Shown: positions 32,696 through 41,725 of the stretch, piece by piece
Layout: each line of letters opens with the position of its first letter
How positions within the stretch are numbered: position 1 is the first letter of the stretch
Source: Paramarasmius palmivorus
Taxonomy: Eukaryota > Basidiomycota > Agaricomycetes > Agaricales > Marasmiaceae
NCBI GenBank assembly: GCA_037176845.1
Contig: JAYKXP010000267.1
Coordinates: 1 to 41,725 of the forward strand
Direction of reading: 5' to 3'
DNA: 41,725 nucleotides
The notes under the pieces: generated by a model
Told to the model about the DNA's origin: nothing
Seen by the model: only the letters and a program-made list of their open reading frames with translations
The model's database searches: none
Position numbers and translations under genes: made by a program

Positions 32696-33213
32696 CCTGA
32701 AAAGAGCTCCTATTAGAAAAATATCTGAAGAAAGAACAAAAGAAAACTTACTTGAAGCGTCCTCGCTAAGGGGATGATGAGGGGAGAAAGGAAGAAAGGA
32801 AATGGGACTTGGTTGAACTTTGTGAAGTTATATACCCAACCCTGAGAATCCAGCTTCTTTTCGATCACATCACGGAAGCTGAGTCACAAGTACCGGCAGT
32901 TACCGGCAGAAGTCCGATAACCCTGGAAAGGCTAAATATAGCCTCTTTTCAGGCAGAAGACGTCCTAGGACAACAGAAAACCACCTAGGAATAGCTAGCT
33001 TTGACTCGGGGGAAATATTCGAAGGTCTATGGATCAAGAGATCATTAAAGAAGATGATTGACGCTCGAGGAGGTTTGATAACCCCGGCATCAACTGATCG
33101 GACATAACGCGGACAGAGTAAACTGACCGCGCGCATCTCGAATACACCCAGAAAGAAGTTCATATGAACTATTCCAGACCGAGGACGGTCTAGATCTTTT
33201 GGTTTGGGGGAGA
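32696..33213. other. promoter side of the Zn2Cys6 gene and possible internal remnant of an LTR element
   Basis: There is no convincing ORF. The last 20 bases (TCTTTTGGTTTGGGGGAGA, ending at 33213) look like a polypurine tract directly before an LTR starting TGTGAGGG. If so, the internal region of a plus-oriented retrotransposon should lie here, but I recognise no gag or pol sequence, so it is truncated or non-autonomous. Confidence 0.4.
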
Positions 33214-35016
33214 TGTGAGGGTACCAGAACGAAATCGCTGAAAAACAGTCATTTTGACACTAATTGTTGTGTTCAGAATTGCACTAGTACATCGTACTAA
33301 GTACTATATGGACTTGGTAGCACTACTAGGAACCTAGTAGTGCGCATATGACGAAGAATAAGATAGGTATGCACTGCGTAGTGAATACTAGCTGCGCGCG
33401 CATAGACGTTGATGTCGTCGTTAGCCCTATATGATTGCGCTAGGATACGCGTCGAAACCTGTAGACCGTATCTATACTCTATTACCAGGCTGGAACCTTA
33501 CGAGGACATGCTACTGTACATGGTAGACTTCCTAGTAGGTCATATGGCTATACTATACTTGCGCTATGGGACATATGAGATGGGATAGTGAACGAGGACC
33601 AACTACCACAGCGTAGAAGGACCCTAGGGGACGAATCAGAGCTATATACCAAACACGGTAGAAGTTGGAGGTGCGAGTCACCTCCGAGAGCAGAGTTACC
33701 AGGATTAGAAATGTCCGAGTAACCGGGCCATCGATACGAGGACCATATGGAGGCTTAACAGCTTTCCATATCGATCGGAATATCCCTCGAGCTTCGAGTT
33801 GGGATTCATACTGCTAGTACAGACACTAGTGAGGGACATATAGTCCTATAACAAGGAAACAGACAGGATTCTGTGCCAGGACTGTCCTAGGACATAGAAA
33901 ATATAATATAGAACTACAAGGGCAGAGAGCCTACCTTCCTCGGATACGAATCCGAAGCGTTTCGGTCGAGATCGGACTCCTAGCAAGTTCCGAGCGGAAT
34001 AACTATGTCCTAGCACCGATATCCGAAACGCACCACGCGGAACAGCGCCTCCGCGCGCCACTTCCTAGCAACCAAAAAGTAATATGACTCGCAGTCCTGC
34101 AAAATAATGTCGAATTCCGACCAATATATATCCAAACCTTCCTTTTCTGGTAGATACTTACTTCATATGGACAGAATCCTCTCCTCGTTCTCGTTTCTTG
34201 CATAGTTACTATTACTTTATCGTGTCCACTTTCACTTATATGTAAAATATGTACGCTCGCGGGTATATAAGCAGCAGGGTTTCCCCTAGGAAGCTCTCAA
34301 GCAATTACCCCGCTATATACGTAGCCCTAGAGCTCAATAGCAAAGTTTTTGACTTCTATCGTTGACCATAGAGGCGACGTGTGCTTAGAACAATAACTTA
34401 GAAAATAAAACCTTGAAAAGCCCTTCTCTATATTGAACTAGAGTCGTGAAATTAGAACTTTGAGATACCCATAGGACAGAGCTAGCGCGTCTAGTCTCTT
34501 GCATAGGATTGATTGTTTCTGGACTAGTGTGGAGCCCCACTAGATCCCTCTTTTCACTTGGTGTGGAGCCCCACCAGTGTCGTTAAAGCTTAGTGTGGAG
34601 CCCCACTAGCTTATAGGTGGCCTGATTGTCGTGCTAGTTCGACTAGTGTAATCAGTGCCTTTGGTTGTCGTGCTAGTTTGACTAGTGTAACCATAAGCCT
34701 TCATAGGAACAATAGGTCTTTACCCTTGTTGGGTTCGATAGGTTATTTTGCGTCATAGGAACGTATAGGAATAGTTATAGATAGGTTTATAGGTTGGCTC
34801 GCGTTGTCTTGATCATATCGAGACTATATTATCATATTACATTGTTTCATTCATCGCTCGTACACTTCCCTTGTGTCCTAGTGATTTGTAGACGTTCAAC
34901 TAGTGTGCTAGTTGATTTCTTGTGTCGATTGTACAGATCCTTTGACAACGTCGAACCCCGCTCGCACAACTTGGCATATTATTTCGCTCGTTCACAAGCG
35001 TTTTATAAGCCTCACA
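33214..35016 (+). mobile_element. LTR-like sequence (about 1.8 kb), truncated Ty3/gypsy-type element
   Basis: It begins TGTGAGGG after a polypurine tract and can be closed at GCCTCACA (35016), giving TG...CA ends and a 7-bp inverted TGTGAGG/CCTCACA. Inside are a TATA box (GGGTATATAAGCAGC, about 34260) and AATAAA about 140 nt later (about 34404), the promoter-then-polyadenylation layout of an LTR. It is rich in short palindromes: CTAGTGTGGAGCCCCACTAG and two variants at 34524-34608, and ACTACTAGG/CCTAGTAGT near 33330. No second LTR is visible in the window. The right boundary is less certain than the left. Confidence 0.5.
34524..34700. repeat. cluster of near-identical palindromes
   Basis: TGTGGAGCCCCAC occurs three times (34528, 34562, 34594), each inside a longer inverted repeat. 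Two copies of a CGTGCTAGTTnGACTAGTGTAA unit follow at about 34630 and 34673. All can fold as short hairpins in RNA or DNA. They fall downstream of the TATA box, in the transcribed part of the LTR-like sequence. Confidence 0.8.
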
Positions 35017-35766
35017 CCGGCGACCATCATTCCAGTCCCTGTCCACAGCCCGGCAATCCTCTCCAAACCATCAGACTTCCAGACATTCTCCCGCACCGGT
35101 CCTTTAAATCAATTTGCATACACCGAACCTCCGGCTGGGTCAAGCATCTCAGTTGGACCTGTTCCGTCGTCTGAGCCTCAAACTGGCTTACATAAGGCTG
35201 ATACAAAAGCTGTGATCCCTCCCAACACATTGCCTCCTAGGCGCAGGAATGGTTTCTCGTCTACCAAAGGCAAGGAGAGGCTGCAAGAAATCGCTTTCCT
35301 TGTTCTTCAGGCTCCCAAAGGTAACCAGATTCACCTCAACCGGTAAGTTCTTCGTGATTTTCTTTTGGTGTTCCTCTGACAACCTTGCGCTATGCAGGAC
35401 ACAAGCCAATAAAGCTTCGAAGGCCGCAAGGGGCACCGTACTACCATTCGCAAGTGAGGCCGAGGCGCAGCTAGCCCTGAACGGTGCCATTGCTTCAAAG
35501 CTCATACAATACCTCGTTGAGCATGAGTACGAAAATGCCTGGTTTGCAGTACTAAAGGGCTGTCGCCCAGGTGTCTGTCAACGGTAATTACGTTGCTTTT
35601 GACATTCATTTCATATGGTCTAACTATCGTTGCCAGGCCACAGCTGCTTCAGTCAATTGGAATTGAAGAATTGAAGAACTTGAGTAGCAACGACATTGTG
35701 CCTACTTTCACGGAGAAACAAGGTGATGAAATCTATGAGGACCATGCGCAATTGTATGTAGATTAG
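34912..35766 (+). CDS. hypothetical protein whose start lies inside the LTR-like sequence
   Basis: Three exons: up to 35342, 35398-35583 and 35637-35766, with canonical introns. No ATG in this frame follows the LTR end, so the usable Met (34912) is in LTR-derived sequence. Either the original N-terminus was lost or an unseen upstream exon exists. After a Pro/Ser-rich part (TPATIIPVPVHSPAIL to NTLPPRRRNGFSS) come ALNGAIASKLIQYLVEHEYE, AWFAVLKGCRPGVCQRPQLL and PTFTEKQGDEIYEDHAQLYVD. The AVLKGCRPGV segment faintly recalls the YVV.KG...G start of viroplasmin/RNase H1-N domains, but I would not name it. The gene could be expressed from the LTR promoter at about 34260. Confidence 0.45.
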
Positions 35767-36102
35767 CTCAATGTACATTATTATCTTGGAATTGAGATCG
35801 GACCTCGGCGTTGAGTCCTGGGAAAATGACACGTTGGCACGTGTCACGTGTATCAGTCACAGCTCACACTGTGACTAGTTCCGACTAGTTTCACAGAACC
35901 GTACACTCATCTCGACAGTTTTGCGGGACCGTCGCTCATGTGGGCTGTAGGCCCTGTGTTTGGAAAGTAGTCCACTCAAGTACGTATTCTTACCAAGTCT
36001 GATCAAACAGTTCTGAATCTCATGGCTCCCCACAGTTTAGCTCGTTCGGGTCTACAGTCATTGTCACTACTCTGTTGCAGTTCCGACCAACTGCGGCTAC
36101 TA
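35767..36102. other. intergenic, palindrome-rich
   Basis: Short inverted repeats such as ACACGTTGGCACGTGT (about 35830) and CAGTCACAGCTCACACTGTGACTAG (split by a short centre, about 35854) crowd this gap. They may be the end of the KDZ 3 unit, but I could not match them to the other side of that gene near 39110-39230. No coding sequence is seen. Confidence 0.4.
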
Positions 36103-39100
36103 TTATAAACCTCTCATCTTCCGAATTCGCATCCGGTTCCACACCGACACATAGTGCTTAATGAAGATAATGGCTCGGTTTTGTCGCATGTAACTAACCG
36201 GCTTGCGAATCTTCCCAATCCCACTGTTTCCGCACTCTCCTGCACTTGAATTTATCTTATCTACTTCGCCATCTACCTCGCCATGTGTCGACAGAAAAGC
36301 TGCCGAAGAACATTTACTATGCCCTTTTGCATGGAATCGGTCAATAAGGAAATGTGTTCTTGAGAAGAACTCGGGTTCTCGGGTCATGCAGTACGGACCT
36401 AGAGCACACGCAAAGTCGTATATTATACGCCTCGGCGCTTTGGGCCAACGCGTCACTAATGCGGAGAAGACATCGTTGCGGCCTTCACCCTTTGGAATGC
36501 AATGAAATCCATAGCAAATACTGTGCTGGCACCATGCGCACAAGAGACCTCCGGTAAGTCTTCGTTCACCATAAGTCGAGTAGAATTTAGAGCATTGACC
36601 CCCTCGTTTGATATCTTTCTCAGGATCTGTATCGCCGGTAATTTTGGGATAGGCTGGACGAGATCGAATCTGAGGAAGACCATAGTAGCACCCCGTCTGG
36701 GATAGGTCAGTGGGACAGTACACTTTGACAAGGCACTTGTTAACATACCTCCTTCCAGTTGTCGCCGTTATCGTTACTGTTTCTGATATCTTCAAGGCCT
36801 TCGTAGTTGCCTTGCGTCAACATGGTCAAAACCTCCTCAGCGCGTTGAGCCATCCACTGGCACAGGTCTACAATGAGTTTGACATGATGTACGGCTCGAA
36901 CGGCTGGCTCTACCACCAACATCAGAGCAGGGATATCCAACAATAGTGACGCACTCGCCACAGATGGCTTCTCCACAAAGCGCTTCAAGGACTGCAACCC
37001 AAGTGAGTTAACCATCTGAAGTGCCGACTCGTTTGCGCTCAACTATATGTTTTCAGGTCAAATCTATACTAATACGTGGGGATAGATGCTCACCTGTTCA
37101 AAAACCGTTCGATAACGGCGCCTCACTTTTGGATCCTGCTTACCCGCATCAAGCACATAGATCGTCGTCAACAATTTGCCAATAGCACTTGCACCCATCG
37201 CCTCTAGTTCATTCTCCAACACCAACAACTCTCCCTTTCTTTGCTCGTGTTCAGGGCTAGGTAACAAACCCTTATCCCCCCATCGCTTGATCCAGTTGGC
37301 GAGCTTTTCCCGTGTGCAAGGTCCCTTGGAGTTACTGCCTGGTAGCCACTGAAGGCCGGAATGGCGAGTGCGATGGTGTACTAAGGGGTTTGGTGGGATC
37401 GTTGTGGGGGGAGAAAGTGTCTCTCGCAGATGTCGCTTTGCAAAGCCTGTCGTGACTCCGTCGAATATCATGGTATCTGGTGCCTCTCCGCACTGTGGAC
37501 ACCACATATCGCCTGCCATGTGTTGCAGTGAGGCAAACGCAAACCAAGCTCCCCGAAAAAGATCTTCTCCAACAAATTTGTCATTCCTTCCCGCATATAT
37601 CCTTGCCATAGACACCACAAACGAGGCAAACGGTGTTTCACTACTGGTGTACCGGTTGGTATAGTCGTCGAGCAGCTCATGCGTAAACAGCACTGAGTTG
37701 TTGAGGTTGAACACGCCCAATGTTCGAGCATCAGGCCCAACGAAACACCTTTGCACAGCAGGACAGCTCGGGCAGCTTTGCATGCAGATCAAGTGTTTGC
37801 TTTGTCCTACCAAACCATAGATGGTACAGTCTCTCTGTATTACCGTCCGTGTCGGATCATACAAATGCCTTCCGCACGCAGTTCTTGATGTGCTCTCAAG
37901 CGACAGGACTGGGGGAAGCGGTTGGATTGGAGAGGGACGGGGATATAGGTCATGATCTTCTGGCAGACTTGCCCATGCTGGCGGCAATATTGGGAGGTAT
38001 GAGATCGCCCTTTCGTCTGTAGATCTGGTATTGGCTGAGTCAACTAAAGAAGCTGTCAGGGCCCAAAGATACTTCGTGGATCTCAGCACAGTACAACACA
38101 TACCCATATACATTTCATTTGTTTCATCAAAACTGCTCATTTCTCCTCCCTCGGCATCACTCAAATCATCAAGGTTGCCAACAATCATATCCAGCAAACG
38201 TTTGGCTTTGCGCATATGGGCACAACATTGGACGGCGCACTTGATACACGACCATTTGCCCCCTCCGGAGTCGCTACCTTCATACGTCACTATCGTTCGA
38301 CTGCGAATTGCATTGGAGTGGCTATCATACGCTACAGAGAAGCGGTTCACCCATGCCTCGTCATCCATTCCAACCATCTGGCGAAGAAAAAGCACCACTG
38401 TGCCTTCTGCACTGTACAGTTAGTATTGTGTTGCAAAGCTACAAATACAAGAACCTCACCTGCTTTTATAGCGTCTTCGTTCATGCGGAATCTTGACTCT
38501 CTGAAATCCCGATAGAATTTCTTATGGAAGCAATCGCCTTTTTTGCCTTCGGGACAGAGACAGCTCAGTCTAACATCGATTTCACCGCTCTTCCTTGCTT
38601 CGAGATGGTAGAACAGTGCCTGAGAAAGAGTGAGTCGAATGCCATGCGATTATGTATCTATAGGCTCACCGTTCCGCACCTGCGTTCAGAATCAAAGCCT
38701 TGTACCACATATAGAAACGTCGTCACTTGGACAAACGCGATGTATTGCTCATCCACCAGCTGGACAAAATCGTCATATGCCTCTTCTTCGTCTAGCGTCC
38801 CCATCTCTGCAGCTCCAAGGCCTTCCAACTCCATATGTTCAGCATCGTGTAAGGCTGGAGGATCCATTATAGGCTCTTGAGGTGTAGGAGACCCGGAGAC
38901 CTGAGACTCTACTCCGGTAGATCTCTCTTTCGTAAGTGGTTGAGGACACTTCGCGGGTTTCGACCTATTTGTCTTCCGGTGCTGGGTCGCTGCAAGCCTT
39001 TTCGTAGGGCTTTTCACAAATTCCTTGCTATGCCCCGGAAACTTCATCCTTTTCGGAGCCTCTTCCGGACATGGATCCAATGCCCACGGCCTTTTGGAGG

Positions 39101-39107
39101 AGGCCAT
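36103..39107 (-). CDS. KDZ-superfamily transposase 3 (CxC5/CxC6 type with SWIM-like zinc motifs)
   Basis: Start at 39107 (MASSKRPWALDPCPEE). A Lys-rich head and an acidic linker lead to SCLCPEGKKGDCFHKKF and, after the next intron, WSCIKCAVQCCAHMRKAKRLL. Both have C-x-C/C-x2-C...C-x-H spacing like SWIM zinc motifs. The middle (about 38000-37100) has the cysteine clusters CMQSCPSCPAVQRC and MWCPQCGEAPDTMIFDGVTTGF, the latter holding a candidate catalytic Asp. The end has CSKFYSTYGERRLTGGLLCAWC, YDFACALGPYC, FHAKGHSKCSS and NSSAGECGNSGIGK, which parallel the YD.AC.., F/LH..GH and GE blocks of the KDZ core. This subfamily is distinct from the two CxC2 copies. Exons join without forced frameshifts as far as I followed them. 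Terminal repeats were not found. Confidence 0.75.
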
Positions 39108-39231
39108 TGGTTGGCTTTGACAGCACACCGTGACGCGGTTACTTCTTGTGGATGACTAAGCAGTGGTCAGTATAAATTCGTAGTCAAGTCACTGTCCCAC
39201 TTGGTTTCTGTCTCGGGTGCCATGGCTAAAA

Positions 39232-39636
39232 CCTCTGACACTCCCATTGATCCTGATACTGGCAAGCCTTATCGCATGTGTCGCAAGTGTGGTGCTTCGT
39301 CTGCACCACACCCAATGAAACACTGTACAAGCTATAGGCGACGTGTCAAGGTAAACTACCTCACACTCTAAAACAGCCACTCATAACATATTTTTGATAG
39401 GGTGCCGGCCAAATACCTGACATAACAGCGTGTATTCAAGAAGATGGAGATTTGGATGGTTCCCGCACTGTAAGTAGACGTATATGCAGTTTACCAGAAC
39501 GAGATACTGAGCTAACGAGTTCTATCAGCCTCGCGCTGACAGTGACACATACACATGCCCGGAAATCAATGGTAACATCGACTACTCCCCCTTCGTCTCC
39601 AAGACCCGAAACCCTGAGAGGCTCATCGCCAGATAA
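39232..39636 (+). CDS. small zinc-knuckle-like protein, about 100 aa
   Basis: Three exons: 39232-39351, about 39401-39470 and 39529-39636. It begins MAKTSDTPIDPDTGKPYR, followed by CRKCGASSAPHPMKHC, a C-x2-C...H-x4-C arrangement that could bind zinc. The remainder is short and acidic (QEDGDLDGSRT) and ends NPERLIAR. It diverges from KDZ transposase 3 with only 124 bp between starts, so the two may share a promoter and belong to one transposon. The second and third joins are by eye. A further exon beyond 39570 using the GTAACA donor cannot be excluded. Confidence 0.45.
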
Positions 39637-41725
39637 CTCAATCCACTCTAGAGTTCCCTCCCGTGCGCCCCCCCTCCATCCTCTTTTTGCATTTTTCCAC
39701 TCGGTGGCGTAACTTCATTGGGTTCCAACGTTATTCTCAATACTTCATTCGCGGTCCACCCTCCCCCCCCCCCCCCCCGTTACATCTATGAGTTTTGGCG
39801 GGAGTTCCTGACAGCCTCATTGATCCTGCTCTGCTGAGAGCTGCATCTAATGACTCAATGCACACAGTTCCAGACTCCGGTCGGTGAAACCAATACAGCT
39901 GACGAGTCTCTCCAGCAACACCGACGCTCTCAGTCTCGTATCACTTCTAGACTCCGCGCAAGTTCGGTAATAAGGATACCCAAGATCAGCATTCCTATGA
40001 CACCGAAGTCTCTTCTACCATCTACGTCCATCCCCTACTCATAGCACCCAGCTAGAACACACCGAAAACGACCGACCCAAAGCGGACTCCTTGTTTTGTG
40101 GAGAGTAGTTATTGTGGGCTGTACAGAGGAATAGAGTATACTGAGTAGGTCATAATGATATTCTACCGCGTTACCGTCGTTTAATCCAGACTTTGCAGCA
40201 TTCAAGTCGTTCGGCACGCGGGGCCGCGGGAATGAGAGAAATATATATTGGGGGGGGGGGGGGGGGGGGGGGCCCATCACCACTCGGCCGCCCACCGAAG
40301 AGAAACCAAGCCAGGCGCCTCAAAATATGGGACGGAACCGATAGATCGCGACCTCGGAATCAATATCCCCAAAGTATCTCTACGACCGCACACCGGTCAT
40401 GAGTGACTCAGGCAATGTCCCACGTTTAGGGCAGTTCCTAATGTACACCGCACTCATCCTAATGTCGACAGCATACATCGGACCTCGCCGAGATCACTGG
40501 AGTCCTGGGAAATCATTTCCCCAGTGCCCGAACATCCCCACCGCTTTCACTAGCCATTACATTCATACATACGTCGACTACCGCGACAGCGCAGCTGAAG
40601 GGTGGGGATCTGTGATGGATAACCTCCACCTAGGCTAACCATGAGGACTCTATCCCAGGCCCTGATGGTTACGGCTCGACGATGTGGACACCTACACATG
40701 GCTCTCGCTGCAACAGCAGGGCCAGAGACCATCCGACAAACTTGATGCAAGATGAAGCCGAACGCGGAGGCCAATGGTAGCCCCGACGCGACCGCTAGCT
40801 AAGGAAGCGGCAGAAAAGGTACCGATGAGTGACCTTCGAAGCAGTGATTGTAGTGGGCAGGTCTTCCACTTGCCACAGTAATCAGTAACCCATAAAACCA
40901 TTAAATTATACCCTTGTTTATCCCTCTAATACAAACGATACTTCGTCTATGATTCATACGTCGCTCTAATGCTAAGATTGAGAGCCAAACGATGGGGAGT
41001 AAACAAAAGGATTACATACATGGAAGTGAACTCGCGGACAGCCAGGACAGTAAATCCGATACTGCGCTTGTACCAAGAAAGGGGACTTTTGACTAATGAG
41101 TGGTCTTTCGGTTAATTCCGAGGCGTTGGTCTTTGGTGGAGATGGAGCCGGGTAGAGTTTGGTTAGAGCGGGATGATTGGGGAGCAATGAAGGAGAGGAA
41201 GAATCTTGGTCGTTAAGCCGTTGCAGCTTTGTCGTGTCGTCTGGTCACCACACAACTAAATCACGTTATACATCTGTATAATAGCCCAAGTACGACAGTC
41301 TTTTTGTCACCTTGCGATGTGCCGTGGTGGAGCAAGCAATCATTCGATTTGTTTCCAGCCCTGGCAGTATGTCTCCAATAGACAAGATTACCTCTAATAC
41401 GAGTAAGGTTTGTTTTTTTATTTTATTTGTTCTGACCTGTCTTTACCCAGCTCCTTCAACTTGGACCAATATCGCCTCCGCTTCGACTCCCCGAGCAGCT
41501 CTCGTCCTCGGAGACGATCTGCTTCTTTAGCTGAAAAAAACATGTTCAGAATGTCTAACAGTCATATTAACCATGGTCAAGGGTAACCCACCGCTTTGGT
41601 ACGACGGAAGAAATCCTTTGCACGCGTGAGGTGTTTTGTATGCGGCCTTGGGGTCAGTGGGTCGTCAATCATGGAATGTTTTGTCGAACGCTAACCGTAA
41701 CCAAACACAATTAGGCGCACGGTGT
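39637..41725. other. gene-poor end of window with homopolymer runs
   Basis: Only short ORFs without recognisable domains. Homopolymers of 16 C (39763-39778) and 23 G (40250-40272) stand out. Pieces with GT...AG borders near 39867-40044 and 41312-41530 could be exons of genes extending past the window or decayed copies. I cannot support any of them. Confidence 0.5.
40250..40272 (+). repeat. poly-G run of 23
   Basis: Twenty-three consecutive G on the plus strand directly after ATATATATT. A run of this length can form G-quadruplexes and is prone to slippage, so its exact length in the assembly is uncertain. Confidence 0.95.

Noticed and set aside
30232..35016. A full LTR retrotransposon including the Zn2Cys6-like gene as its gag/pol
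   Set aside because: The gene is on the opposite strand to the polypurine tract and LTR, has many introns and lacks reverse transcriptase, integrase or protease motifs. No left LTR is seen.
40399..40638. 79-codon frame with a hydrophobic start (LMYTALILMSTAYIG)
   Set aside because: It is short, lacks splice continuity and recognisable domains, and sits in an otherwise gene-poor region.

Overview
The window is a piece of nuclear genome from a filamentous basidiomycete, most likely an Agaricomycete. Genes are broken by many short GT-AG introns of about 45-70 nt and lie on both strands with little space between them. Three transposases of the KDZ (Kyakuja-Dileera-Zisupton) superfamily are present, and one sits beside a TET/JBP-like 2-oxoglutarate/Fe(II) dioxygenase, an association reported for this fungal group. 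Nothing looks bacterial: there are no operons and no CRISPR. All gene models were spliced by eye; where I summed the exons, the total is given.

Layout. 1-443: end of a repeat-rich stretch. 444-4361 (-): KDZ transposase 1 (CxC2 type). 4841-5712 (-): coiled-coil RING-finger protein. 6590-7156 (+): acidic ORF. 7741-8581 (+), 9274-10273 (-) and 10432-11306 (-): three small multi-exon host-type genes, the last with an RNase H1-N/viroplasmin-like domain. 11918-29786 (+): a large host gene split by a 15-kb element. 30232-32695 (-): nine-exon gene with a Zn2Cys6-like cysteine cluster. 33214-35016: LTR-like sequence with polypurine tract, TATA box and AATAAA. 34912-35766 (+): gene running out of that LTR. 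36103-39107 (-): KDZ transposase 3 (CxC5/CxC6 type with SWIM-like zinc motifs). 39232-39636 (+): small zinc-knuckle-like protein. 39637-41725: no convincing gene.

The centrepiece is 12581-27613. Two 253-bp terminal inverted repeats, identical as far as I can read them, bound a 15,033-bp element. Inside are a CxC2-type KDZ transposase (-), a 90-bp minisatellite, a Ras-type small GTPase with a CAAX box (-), two acidic proteins of unknown function (-), a TET/JBP-like dioxygenase with the HxD...H...R active-site pattern (+) and a 1012-aa protein (+). The element sits inside a short intron of the host gene at 11918-29786. The flanking exons sum to 2559 nt, an unbroken frame of 852 codons plus stop.

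The host gene and the element's 1012-aa cargo gene are homologues. They share an ordered series of motifs and several introns at equivalent positions and phases. The element has therefore landed in a relative of its own cargo gene. One reading is that the transposase mobilises the unit, the dioxygenase modifies 5-methylcytosine to relieve silencing, and the 1012-aa protein acts on DNA or chromatin. The Ras protein would be a captured signalling gene. Only the domain assignments rest on sequence; the cooperation is inference.
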